From Lewinellaceae bacterium (lineage in GTDB: Bacteria; Bacteroidota; Bacteroidia; Chitinophagales; Saprospiraceae), in the NCBI GenBank assembly GCA_020636325.1, contig JACJYC010000004.1, positions 682,001 to 746,000 on the forward strand: 64,000 nucleotides of DNA, read 5' to 3'. The position numbers and the translations under genes were made by a program. Shown one piece after another: positions 7,498 to 16,014 of this stretch; position 1 is the stretch's first letter; every line of letters starts with the position of its first letter. The notes beneath the pieces were generated by a model. That model saw only the letters and a list, made by a program, of their open reading frames with translations. It did no database searches and was not told where the DNA came from.

Positions 7498-10400
7498 CTT
7501 CTTTTTGAACGGATTGAACTTCTCAAGTTCTTTCTTGATGTCGTCAGCGGATTGGTTGGTCTTGGTGTTGATCACCTCATCCAGCTTCTTCTTGGCGGTC
7601 GAATCAATGGTTGAGCCCACGGCTTCGCCGACCTTGTCCTTGAGCAATTCTCCGGCTTTGTCCTTGGCCTGATTGGTCAGTTCTTCCGCTTTTTTGGTGA
7701 CGACCGATTTGACCGTATCGACAGCTTTGTCCACTTTCTCATTGACAACTGCCTTGCCTTCCTCCAGTTTTTTCTCCGCTTCGGAACGCAGTTTTTCCTC
7801 CTGGGCCTTCAATTCGTCCTTGACGGTTTCGGAGGCCGCTTCTGCCAGGGTTTGTTCGCCGTCGCCGCTCAGCAGATTGAGCTTTACTTTCGGATCGGCC
7901 AGCGAGCCGGTCAACTGCACGAGCACATTGACAAACTCGCTTTTCTGAAGACTTACCCCTAACTTGGAAGCCTCCTTTTGCAGCAGGTTGAACCCCGAGT
8001 TGGCCGCCTGACCGACAGCGCCTTTTTCGAGCAGTTTCCTCGGGATCCTGGCTTTGATCTTATAATCCATGTCCTGGTTCAGACCATGGGTCCCGCTGAT
8101 GTTCAGACCGATGTCCTTAACTTTCACATCAAAAGGCTTCACTTCTACCAGGCCGTTTTTGATCTCAAACCAGTTTTTGGTGTTCTCCAGCTTCATTTCT
8201 TCTTTCAGGTAATCCAGGTTGAGGGCATTGCCGACCGCCTGCAGGGGTTTGAACCCGGCGATAATGCTGTTCACGGTTTCCAGGAATCCCTGGGCATTGA
8301 CGGTAGACAATTTAGGGTACATATTTTTGCCCAGTTCGCCTTCCAGGATCAGGCTGCTGCTGAAATTGCCTGAAATGAATTTCCCGATCGGCGCCAATTG
8401 CTGGAAGGTATTGAACGTATTGAAGGATTGTTTGAAATCCAGCTTGTTCAGGTCGTATTTGAACGTAAAGGCCGGCGCCTGGGGGTCTTTGGTGTCATAG
8501 CTGCCGGCAACGGCCATGGTGCCGCCCAAAGCGCGCGCTTCGGCGTTTTCCAGGATGGCCGCCTGATCGGCAACGGTAACTTCCCCTTTCAGGTCCTTCA
8601 ACTCCATATTGGTATAGATCAACCGGTCGATATCCGCATTGATGTTCATCTTGATATTGGCGGGCACCAGGAAAGGCTCCAGTTCGGATGCCTGGGCTTC
8701 CGTAACGGGCTCTGTAGCTGAAACGGAGGATCCCTCTGCCGTCATGAACTGGTTGAGGTTCATCAGGTGGGAGCGCAAGGACAGGTTGCCGCCCAGGGTG
8801 CCGTTGTCGAACAGGTAATCGAACATATTGGTGATCACGCCGCTGGAAGAAAAATCGCTTTCTCCGATGGAGGCGCTGAATTCCTTTGCTTCAAGCCGGT
8901 TGGGTTTCATGTTGCCTACGGCCACCATATCCTTGATCTTGTATTCGCCGTAGGTAAGGTTATTGATCCTGGAGTCGAGGTCAAAATCAAACCGGTCGAA
9001 GATTTCCACGGACGCGGGCTGCTCCGTCTGGGCATCTGCGATTGCCGGTGCAGTTGCCGCTGCGGATTCATTGGTTTCTTCCGGCATCCACTCGTTCAGG
9101 TCAAAATTATTGGAACGAACGGTCATCTGCCCGGTCATGGTTTTTTCCGGAGAGAAATAGGCCAGGATATTGTCGACCCTGCCGGATGCTTTCAGGTCGC
9201 TTTTGCCCAAATCGGCATCAAAGCCGTCGATCTGGACGAATTTTGGGGTGAATTCCGCTTTAGCCGTCCGGATATTCACCAGCGGCAAACCCTCGCCTTT
9301 GTATTTGAGGTTGTTTACGTCCATCGAACCGGACATGTTCACCTTCTCATATTGCTGGCTCTCAATCAGGGACAAGGTCGTATTGACCGCCATATCTGCA
9401 TTGATCCGGCCGCTCATTTCTTCGGTGGCGGGTATGGGAAAAGCCTTGGCCAGGTCATCGAGCACGATCACGCCCTTGACTTTGGTGTCCACTGCGGGGT
9501 CGGAGATGGGATGACGCAGCGCGAAGGACCCTTCCAGCGGATTGGACCCGATGCGGAGGCTGAACCTGGGCAGGTCTACCTTCATATCGTCAAAATTGCT
9601 GGAGGGGCTGTCCACCGTGGCGTCGGCAAATATGTTGGAAATGCCGAGCGGCAGGTCGGGGTATTTCACATTCCCGTTATCCACATTCATCTTGATGTGG
9701 AAGGCGGGGTATTGTTCTTTTTCGCCGTTGTACGATCCTTTTACATTGCCGCTGAGTCCGAACTGGCCGTCGACTTTCACCGACTCGTATCCTTGGATAT
9801 AGGCGTTCGGGATCAGGGAAAACAGGCTTTTGAAATCGGATTCGGGGGTACTGAAACTCAGGTCCATGGCGATATCTTCCGCCAGGAGTTGCACGAACCC
9901 TTCGGCATTGACCGTCAGGTCGTTCACCGTAAGCTTGTTGTCTTTTAAGGTGTACTTGCTGTTGGTCTGGTCGATGTTGAAAATGGCGTCCAGATCGGCC
10001 CTGGCCTTTTTAAGATAGGTAATGCCGCCCTGCGACACGGTCATTTCACCGATGGTTGTTTTGGTGTCCAGGTCATAGACATCAATCGTGAAATCGCCTT
10101 TGCCGGAATGATTCAGGTCGTTGATGGAGACATAAGTGCCGCCCTGGCGGTCGTCGTACACGAATTTGCCGCCGGTGATGCTGTATTTATCCAACTTTAT
10201 CCGGACACCGCTGTAATCGGTACTTTCAGCGGTTTCTTCGATTCTTTCATCGGTCGGGACGGTGATATCGTAATTGGCCAGGCCGTTCTCGAGTACAAGA
10301 ATATTGATGTCGGGCTCTTCCAGGCTCACCGATTTGATGGAAATGGGCGCATCCGCATTGATCACCGACTTGAGGTCGATGGTGAATTCTGCGGCTTTTC

Positions 10401-10662
10401 CTTTGGCCAGCGGGTAGCCGGCGAACGTGTCAATTCCAACCACCGAGAAATCCTCCATCCGAAAGCAGAAATTGGGGAAACTCCGCAGCAGAGAAAGGCT
10501 GACATCAGAGAAATCGACCTGGGCACGGACATTCTTGTTGATCTCTTCCTTGGCTTTGGCCAGGATCTCATCCTTGAAAATAATAGGCAAGGCAATTGCG
10601 GCGCCGATCAGGACCACCAGCAAAATACCTGCGATTAAAAGAAGGCGCTTGATGATTTTCAT
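7477..10662 (-). CDS. Large AsmA-family protein
   Basis: A 1061-residue protein with one N-terminal membrane helix (about residues 5-28) and then a long AsmA-like body of beta strands, typical of the bridge-like AsmA/TamB/YhdP group that spans the periplasm and affects outer membrane lipid and protein homeostasis. The early segment VDFSDVSLSLLRSFPNF is characteristic of Bacteroidota AsmA proteins. The middle repeats the theme of leading GxxKxxG beta strands through about residue 930. The final 130 residues differ: they are rich in Ala, Lys and Glu with 11-residue helical periodicity (KKAEELTNQAKDKAGELL), resembling LEA-type amphipathic helices, and end in a Lys cluster. Transport of lipid is inferred from the family only. 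No clear promoter was found. Confidence 0.85.
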   Translation of the reverse strand: MKIIKRLLLIAGILLVVLIGAAIALPIIFKDEILAKAKEEINKNVRAQVDFSDVSLSLLRSFPNFCFRMEDFSVVGIDTFAGYPLAKGKAAEFTIDLKSVINADAPISIKSVSLEEPDINILVLENGLANYDITVPTDERIEETAESTDYSGVRIKLDKYSITGGKFVYDDRQGGTYVSINDLNHSGKGDFTIDVYDLDTKTTIGEMTVSQGGITYLKKARADLDAIFNIDQTNSKYTLKDNKLTVNDLTVNAEGFVQLLAEDIAMDLSFSTPESDFKSLFSLIPNAYIQGYESVKVDGQFGLSGNVKGSYNGEKEQYPAFHIKMNVDNGNVKYPDLPLGISNIFADATVDSPSSNFDDMKVDLPRFSLRIGSNPLEGSFALRHPISDPAVDTKVKGVIVLDDLAKAFPIPATEEMSGRINADMAVNTTLSLIESQQYEKVNMSGSMDVNNLKYKGEGLPLVNIRTAKAEFTPKFVQIDGFDADLGKSDLKASGRVDNILAYFSPEKTMTGQMTVRSNNFDLNEWMPEETNESAAATAPAIADAQTEQPASVEIFDRFDFDLDSRINNLTYGEYKIKDMVAVGNMKPNRLEAKEFSASIGESDFSSSGVITNMFDYLFDNGTLGGNLSLRSHLMNLNQFMTAEGSSVSATEPVTEAQASELEPFLVPANIKMNINADIDRLIYTNMELKDLKGEVTVADQAAILENAEARALGGTMAVAGSYDTKDPQAPAFTFKYDLNKLDFKQSFNTFNTFQQLAPIGKFISGNFSSSLILEGELGKNMYPKLSTVNAQGFLETVNSIIAGFKPLQAVGNALNLDYLKEEMKLENTKNWFEIKNGLVEVKPFDVKVKDIGLNISGTHGLNQDMDYKIKARIPRKLLEKGAVGQAANSGFNLLQKEASKLGVSLQKSEFVNVLVQLTGSLADPKVKLNLLSGDGEQTLAEAASETVKDELKAQEEKLRSEAEKKLEEGKAVVNEKVDKAVDTVKSVVTKKAEELTNQAKDKAGELLKDKVGEAVGSTIDSTAKKKLDEVINTKTNQSADDIKKELEKFNPFKKKKKEGGN

Positions 10663-10824
10663 AGTATTGACAATTTCTTTTTAACTTGCCGGGCGATAAA
10701 ACTTACCTGCCCTTGGACTCAAAAACGATTTTTTCAATGGTTTTTAATATGGATGCACCTTTAAAAAATCTTACACAAATTAAAACAATGTTTAATTTTT
10801 CCTTAACACTTATTACACCTGCAA

Positions 10825-12006
10825 ATGCATGACCCCAAATTTGATTTGATCCAGACAGAGCAGGCGCTGGCGTCCTTTTATTCAACCAGCAAAGATGTGC
10901 CTTGGTTGGGTTTTGATACTGAATTTGTCGGTGAAAAGCGGTTTAATACCTTGTTGTGCCTGATCCAGGTCATTACGCAGAAGGGCCGCTATCTCATCGA
11001 TCCGCTTGCGTTGAAAAGCCTCGATCCGCTGCTGGAGATCATTCAGGATCCAAAAATAGTAAAGATTACGCATGCCGGCGAAAATGACTACCGGTTATTG
11101 CACAATATCTACGGCATCACGCCGAATAACGTATTTGACACCCAGATCGCAGCCGCTTTCACCGGGTACAAATACCCCGTTTCGTTCCGACGGCTTGTAG
11201 AGGGCGAACTCCGGATCAGCCTCGACAAGGGATACGCCGTAGCCAACTGGGAAAGGCGGCCGCTGCAGCCCAGGGAAATGAAATACGCGATGGAGGATGT
11301 CATCCCGCTTCCCGACCTTTGGCACAGCCTGGAGTCCAAACTCCTCAAAAAAGACCGGCTTCGCTGGGCGGAGGAAGAGTTTGCCAAGCTCGAAACGCAT
11401 GCCTATTACGCCAAGGATCCCAACCAGGAAATTATTTCACACAACCTGATGCGGTCCTTGAACCAACGCGAGCGTTTGTTTCTCCTGCGCATGCTGACGT
11501 GGCGGCGCGAGACAGCCGAGGCCAAGGATTATTCCCGGGAAATGGTGATGCCCAGCAAGATCATTACGCATATCATCAAGAGTATCGGAGCGGGAAAGGA
11601 TGCCCTCAAGAAAAACAGGCATATTCCGGATAAGATCACGGATAAATACGGCAGCCTGTTCATGGAGTTCATCGAAAAGCCCGCTACGCCTGAGGAGAAG
11701 AAGATCCTGGCGCAAATCCCGAGGCCCGACAAGGACGATGATATCGGCGATGATATTGTGCTGGAAATGTTGTATCTGCTGGTCAAATATCAGGCGATCA
11801 ACCAGGGGATTACACCTTCCCTGGTCATGCCTAAGAACATGGTGGATAAATTCCGCAATGACGATGACCTCAGAGAGGCGGTGATCGGTTCGGGCTGGCG
11901 CCGGGAAATGCTGGGCGACTCGCTGGTTAAATGGCTGGAAAACATTGACCGCCTGGAGCTGGATATCCAGGGCGGAAAGATCGAGATCCGGATCGGCGAC
12001 AACTGA
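10825..12006 (+). CDS. rnd: Ribonuclease D-like 3'-5' exonuclease with HRDC domain
   Basis: This 393-residue protein matches the DEDDy exonuclease family of RNase D, which trims 3' ends of structured RNA such as tRNA precursors. Catalytic motifs are FDTEF (Asp31, Glu33), the HAGENDYRLL segment with the second Asp, and YAMEDV carrying the Tyr and last Asp. After residue about 210 comes an HRDC-type helical domain (LNQRERLFLLRMLTWRRETA). Its TGA stop directly abuts the stop of the convergent aldo/keto reductase gene. RNase D itself is less common in Bacteroidota than in proteobacteria, so exact substrate is uncertain. Confidence 0.9.
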   Translation: MHDPKFDLIQTEQALASFYSTSKDVPWLGFDTEFVGEKRFNTLLCLIQVITQKGRYLIDPLALKSLDPLLEIIQDPKIVKITHAGENDYRLLHNIYGITPNNVFDTQIAAAFTGYKYPVSFRRLVEGELRISLDKGYAVANWERRPLQPREMKYAMEDVIPLPDLWHSLESKLLKKDRLRWAEEEFAKLETHAYYAKDPNQEIISHNLMRSLNQRERLFLLRMLTWRRETAEAKDYSREMVMPSKIITHIIKSIGAGKDALKKNRHIPDKITDKYGSLFMEFIEKPATPEEKKILAQIPRPDKDDDIGDDIVLEMLYLLVKYQAINQGITPSLVMPKNMVDKFRNDDDLREAVIGSGWRREMLGDSLVKWLENIDRLELDIQGGKIEIRIGDN

Positions 12007-12009
12007 TCA
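12004..12009. other. Abutting convergent stop codons in one palindrome
   Basis: TGATCA holds the TGA stop of the RNase D-like gene on the plus strand and the TGA stop of the aldo/keto reductase gene on the minus strand, with no base between them. Confidence 0.95.
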
Positions 12010-12924
12010 CCCCTGGTTGCCGGCAGGTAAAACGCCGTATACGCTTGCATAGGCGCCTTCCTTCAGCAGGCTGTAGAATTGGATGGTGTCGGCCAGCTGC
12101 GCTATTCCGGATGGCCCCGCCAAAATGCCGGCCAGTCCGGGGCTGTAAAACGCGTGGATCATCGCCAGCTGGTTGAAGCTGGTCAGCGGCGCCGGAAAGG
12201 ATCGTTGGTCCAGGGCGTTTAAAAAGCTTCGGACCTTGTTCGCAAATTCCTCATCGGGTTTTCCTCCCCGGACAATTAACGAGCTCTTGCCTGTATAGTT
12301 TTCCTTTTCCAGTTTTATCCCGCCGGCATTGATGCCGTAGGCTATAAATCGCCGTTTCCCGTGAAAAGGTGCGTACCGCTCGTAATCGGAGTACAACAGG
12401 TTATGTTTGATCTGAATCAGAAGGTCCAGGCCGAACGCCTGGTTGACCAGCGCATGGATTTCAGGCCGCCGGATGCCGGATAATCCCGCAGCGATTCCTT
12501 TTTCCTGCGCAATGGCCAACGCCTCGTAAGATTCCCGTATGGCTGCTTCATCATCCCGGTTGTCCCAATGGATCATCAGGGTGTCCAGGTTTCCGCCGAA
12601 AAGTGCGCCGTAATGATCCATGGCCAGCAGGAGAAAACTCTTGGTCAGGTTGTGGTCCGGACTGCGCATATTGTCCAGGCTGCCGACCTTCATGATGACC
12701 CTCAGGTCATTTACCTGATTCACCCGCGTCCATTCCGCCAGGATTTGTTCCGACAGCCTGAAATGCCCGGGATTTTTGTCGATGGGATAGTTGGTGGCGC
12801 CGTCAACGCTCCGGAAGCCGGATTCGTAGAAATAATCCAGCAACTGGAAGGCCGTGTTTCGCCCGACGGTCCAACCCCACATAGCCGACCCAAGGACCAG
12901 CTCCGGAAAAGCGTCATGTTTCAT
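12007..12924 (-). CDS. Divergent aldo/keto reductase family protein
   Basis: A 305-residue protein with the aldo/keto reductase barrel layout. The catalytic tetrad can be traced: Asp41 and Tyr46 (SVDGATNY), Lys79 (VIMKVG) and His119 (LMIHWDN). Later conserved elements are weak, and the cofactor-binding C-terminal segment is not obvious, so it is a distant member. It is the last gene of a minus-strand operon with surE, a small membrane protein, lpxB and a GT2 glycosyltransferase; 14 bases separate it from the glycosyltransferase. That context suggests a role with a sugar or lipid-linked sugar, but this is inference. Confidence 0.75.
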   Translation of the reverse strand: MKHDAFPELVLGSAMWGWTVGRNTAFQLLDYFYESGFRSVDGATNYPIDKNPGHFRLSEQILAEWTRVNQVNDLRVIMKVGSLDNMRSPDHNLTKSFLLLAMDHYGALFGGNLDTLMIHWDNRDDEAAIRESYEALAIAQEKGIAAGLSGIRRPEIHALVNQAFGLDLLIQIKHNLLYSDYERYAPFHGKRRFIAYGINAGGIKLEKENYTGKSSLIVRGGKPDEEFANKVRSFLNALDQRSFPAPLTSFNQLAMIHAFYSPGLAGILAGPSGIAQLADTIQFYSLLKEGAYASVYGVLPAGNQG

Positions 12925-12938
12925 CGTCTCGAGTCAGT

Positions 12939-13652
12939 TTATCTTTTCTTTTTAATGGCCTTCATATCCTGCCAATACCGTTTGGCGAGCGGTATGATCC
13001 GGACCTTGCTGCTGGCGGCGTCATCCGTCCAGGTGACCGGCAATTCGAATACCTTGAGCTTCAGCCATTCCGCCGTGATCAGGAGTTCGGTGGAAAAGAA
13101 CCAACCGTCGTTTTGGGCGCCGCGGTCCGATAACTTCAGATAAGCTTCCCGCTTCAGGAATTTGAATCCGCACATCCCGTCCGAGAATTTTACGCCCAGA
13201 TAAGCTTTCAGCAACCAGTTGAACCCCCTGGAGGAAATCTCCCTTTTCAGGGTTCGGCCGATCACCCTGGACCGGGGATGGAGCCGGGTGGCGTACACAA
13301 AATCGCAGCCCTGATCCGCCAGCGCCGAGTAAGCTTCCGGGAAATGCCGGAGGTCGGTTGCCAGGTCGAGATCCATATAGCCTACGATATCGGCCTCCGA
13401 CCGGCCCCAGGAATGCTTCAAGGCCAGGCCGACCCCTTTTTTAGGCACGGTCAGCAATCGCACTTCGGGGTAAATCGTCTCAAGCTCTTTTGCGAGCTCC
13501 CTTGTGCGGTCCGTTGAACCGTTGTCGGCAATAATGATTTTCCACTGGCTTCGGTCCGGGTAATTTTCGGTCAGAAAGCGGTGCAGGATGCCGACCTGTT
13601 GTTTCAGGGTCGCTTCTTCGTTTAAAACGGGAATGGTTACGTCAAAGGTCAT
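12939..13652 (-). CDS. Family 2 glycosyltransferase (dolichyl-phosphate glucosyltransferase-like)
   Basis: A 237-residue GT-A glycosyltransferase: it opens with VTIPVLNEEATL, has the nucleotide-sugar motif IIADNGSTDRT and an acidic metal-binding motif MDLDLATD near residue 95, then GVKFSDGMCGFKFLKRE, typical of polyprenyl-phosphate hexosyltransferases. It has no membrane helix. It likely moves a sugar from a nucleotide donor onto a polyprenyl phosphate or similar lipid in the cytoplasm. It starts 11 bases after lpxB in the envelope operon, in keeping with a role in surface glycan or lipid A decoration. Donor and acceptor cannot be read from the sequence. Confidence 0.85.
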   Translation of the reverse strand: MTFDVTIPVLNEEATLKQQVGILHRFLTENYPDRSQWKIIIADNGSTDRTRELAKELETIYPEVRLLTVPKKGVGLALKHSWGRSEADIVGYMDLDLATDLRHFPEAYSALADQGCDFVYATRLHPRSRVIGRTLKREISSRGFNWLLKAYLGVKFSDGMCGFKFLKREAYLKLSDRGAQNDGWFFSTELLITAEWLKLKVFELPVTWTDDAASSKVRIIPLAKRYWQDMKAIKKKR

Positions 13653-13663
13653 GGACGAACGGA

Positions 13664-14791
13664 TTATTTGGATTGCCCGGTCAGGAAACCGATGATTTTT
13701 TCAGCAGTGCGCTGGGAGGCGCCGGGTTGGCCGAGGACTTCCCTCAATTCGGCATAGCCCTGTTTAAGGCGATTTTGTTCCTCAGCGGTCAACAAATGCC
13801 GGGTTTCCATCCTGAGCCTGTCCGGGTTCAGGTCGTCCTGGATGAGTTCCTTGAGCAGGGCCCGGTCCAGGATCAGGTTGGCCAGCGAAATATAGGAAAC
13901 ATGCACCAGCCGTTTGGCAATCCAGAAAGAGATCCCGCTGCCGCGGTAAACGACAATTTCCGGAACCCCGAACAGGGCGGTTTCCAGGGAGGCGGTGCCC
14001 GAGGCCACCACCGCCGAATGGGCTATGTTCAGCAATTGATGGGTTGCTCCATGGATCAGTTTCACTTTACCCGTTGCACCGGATTGAGCAATGATCTCAT
14101 CATAAAATGCTACCGGTATGGCGCCCGCGCCGCCGACCGCAAACTGAAAATCCGGGAATGCCGCCGGCAGGGTCAGGAGTACCGGCAAAATCCTGGATAT
14201 TTCCTGCCTTCTGCTGCCGGGCAACAGGGCAATGACCGGCCTTGGATCAAGCCCGTTCCGCTCCCTGAACCGGGGGTCGGTTTTGAAGTCCGAAACCACA
14301 TCCAGCAGCGGATGGCCTACAAAGTCGGCATCATATTCGTACCGGGCGTAAAATTCCGGCTCGAAAGGCAGGATCACGTATAACCGGTCGACGCTTGATT
14401 TGATGATCTTTACGCGGCCGCTCTTCCAGGCCCACAACTGGGGCGAGATATAATAATTGACCTTGAACCCCTGTGCTTTTATCCACGGCGCCAGTCGAAG
14501 GTTGAATCCCGGATAATCGATCAGGATCACCGCATCGGGACTGAAATCCAGGATCTGACGCTTGCAAATCCTGAAATTGCGCAGGATGGCGCCCAGGTGG
14601 GTTATGACTTCCCAGAAACCCATAAATGCCAGGTCGCGGTAGTGCTTGAGTATGCGCGCGCCTGCCGCCTCCATGAGGTCTCCTCCCCAGCCGCAGATCT
14701 CCGCGCCGGGATCCTGCGACCTCAACGCTTTCACCAGATTGGAACCATGGAGGTCGCCGGAAGCTTCGCCGGCTACGATAAAGTATTTCAT
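13664..14791 (-). CDS. lpxB: Lipid-A-disaccharide synthase
   Basis: LpxB joins UDP-2,3-diacylglucosamine and lipid X to make the lipid A disaccharide at the inner membrane. The 375-residue length is normal for the family. Visible motifs are AGEASGDLHGSNL near the N-terminus, CGWGGDLMEAAG, YISPQLWAWKSGR, FVGHPLLD, LLPGSRRQEI and the C-terminal ASGTASLETALFGVPEIVVYR. It follows a small membrane protein by 6 bases and precedes the GT2 gene by 11, so it is transcribed with surE. Its presence shows a lipid A-bearing outer membrane. Confidence 0.96.
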   Translation of the reverse strand: MKYFIVAGEASGDLHGSNLVKALRSQDPGAEICGWGGDLMEAAGARILKHYRDLAFMGFWEVITHLGAILRNFRICKRQILDFSPDAVILIDYPGFNLRLAPWIKAQGFKVNYYISPQLWAWKSGRVKIIKSSVDRLYVILPFEPEFYARYEYDADFVGHPLLDVVSDFKTDPRFRERNGLDPRPVIALLPGSRRQEISRILPVLLTLPAAFPDFQFAVGGAGAIPVAFYDEIIAQSGATGKVKLIHGATHQLLNIAHSAVVASGTASLETALFGVPEIVVYRGSGISFWIAKRLVHVSYISLANLILDRALLKELIQDDLNPDRLRMETRHLLTAEEQNRLKQGYAELREVLGQPGASQRTAEKIIGFLTGQSK

Positions 14792-14797
14792 GGGCGG

Positions 14798-15097
14798 TTA
14801 GAAAAAGATCTCCCAATAGTAGAACAACCAGCCGAAAGCCGCCAGGATGGTGGCAATGACAACACCTCGCAGGGACTGGAACAACCGTTTTTTCTGAAAA
14901 TAATTGACCCAGAATATGTTGAAGCAAATACCTACAAGGATGAGCGTACGCTCCTGGAACAGGGAGCCCAGACCAATGGAACTGCTCCAGCCCATGGCAT
15001 CCAGCCGCTCATAGATCATGAGCAGTACGGCATAGCTCACAAACGGGGTCAGCAGGGCTATGAGGACGCCTACCCAGATCGCATTTTTATTAATCAT
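14798..15097 (-). CDS. Small three-helix membrane protein between surE and lpxB
   Basis: I do not recognise a named family. The 99-residue protein has three hydrophobic stretches (about residues 7-28, 52-65 and 79-96) joined by short charged turns, so it is an integral membrane protein. Its ATG overlaps the TGA of surE by four bases (ATGA), which suggests translational coupling, and lpxB follows 6 bases later. The operon context points to envelope or lipid A work; no enzymatic motif is visible. Confidence 0.75.
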   Translation of the reverse strand: MINKNAIWVGVLIALLTPFVSYAVLLMIYERLDAMGWSSSIGLGSLFQERTLILVGICFNIFWVNYFQKKRLFQSLRGVVIATILAAFGWLFYYWEIFF

Positions 15098-15876
15098 ATG
15101 GCGTGATTGTTCAGGCTGGTTTTCAAAGCAGGGATAGCGGAATAATTCGTGAGATCGTGTTTGGAAGGCACAACGGAGATGAACCCGTTGTCCAGCGCCC
15201 AGACATCAGTGTCCTGGCTGTGGTGGTCGTCATTGACAAATTTTCCGGTCAGCCAGTAGTATTTCTGCCCTCTGGGGTCGCGGGCTTCCTGGAACTCTTC
15301 GATCCAGCGGGCCTCGGCCTGCCGGCATACCATCAGGCCTTTGATCTCGTCACCCGGCAGGTTGGGTATGTTTACATTCAGGAGACTGCCTTCCTGGAGG
15401 CCGTTTTTGATGACATGCCGCATCAGCTTTGCCACAAACGGCTTGCAAGGCTCAAAATCCGCATTGTGATTGTAATCCAGCAGCGAAAACCCAATGGATG
15501 GGATACCTTCCAGGCTGGCTTCCATAGCTGCCGACAAGGTGCCGGAATAGATGATATTGATCGAAGCGTTGGAGCCGTGGTTGATGCCGGAAACGCAGAG
15601 GTCTATCTTGCGATCCTTGAGAACCACGTTTTTAGCCAGTTTCACGCAGTCCACCGGGGTGCCGCTGCATTCATAGGCTTCCAATTGGTCAAAGGCCAGC
15701 GATTTGTGCAGGCGCAACGGATTGTGAATGGTGATGGCATGCCCCATGCCGGATTGCGGGGAATCAGGAGCAACGACGACCACCTCGCCGATTTCGCAGG
15801 CCACTTCAACCAGGGCTCTGATGCCCATGGCCGTGATGCCGTCGTCGTTTGTCACCAGAATAAGGGGCTTTTCCAT
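15094..15876 (-). CDS. surE: 5'/3'-nucleotidase SurE
   Basis: SurE is a metal-dependent phosphatase acting on nucleoside 5'- and 3'-monophosphates. The 260-residue protein starts with ILVTNDDG, whose paired Asp11-Asp12 bind the metal, followed by VVAPDSPQSGMGHAIT, CSGTPVDCVKLA and the SGINHGSN motif with the metal-binding Asn. ATG at 15876 is chosen; a TTG-started longer frame would begin inside the -7 promoter element. It heads the operon leading to lpxB, and its stop overlaps the next start by ATGA. Confidence 0.95.
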   Translation of the reverse strand: MEKPLILVTNDDGITAMGIRALVEVACEIGEVVVVAPDSPQSGMGHAITIHNPLRLHKSLAFDQLEAYECSGTPVDCVKLAKNVVLKDRKIDLCVSGINHGSNASINIIYSGTLSAAMEASLEGIPSIGFSLLDYNHNADFEPCKPFVAKLMRHVIKNGLQEGSLLNVNIPNLPGDEIKGLMVCRQAEARWIEEFQEARDPRGQKYYWLTGKFVNDDHHSQDTDVWALDNGFISVVPSKHDLTNYSAIPALKTSLNNHAI

Positions 15877-15897
15877 AGGTTCTGATTTTTGAAGATG

Positions 15898-15905
15898 CAA
15901 AGGTA
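15898..15905 (-). promoter_or_regulatory. Bacteroidota -7 element, surE-lpxB operon
   Basis: TACCTTTG on the minus strand, 21 bases before the ATG of surE. It rules out the longer TTG start. Confidence 0.6.
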
Positions 15906-15988
15906 GGGTAAATTGCGGTTACTTGAAATCCCCGATACCGGAATACCGAATTTGACAATGCCGTTACCGAACAGAGGGTATTGGCGCT

Positions 15989-15996
15989 TATTTTTG
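15989..15996 (+). promoter_or_regulatory. Bacteroidota -7 element, hemH
   Basis: TATTTTTG, 18 bases before the ATG at 16015, which makes an upstream in-frame ATG at 15913 unlikely. Confidence 0.55.
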
Positions 15997-16014
15997 CACC
16001 ACAATGCTGGAAAA

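Noticed and set aside
8767..9948. Long open frame antisense to the AsmA-like gene
   Set aside because: Its 393 codons mirror codon bias of the gene on the other strand and it has no motifs.
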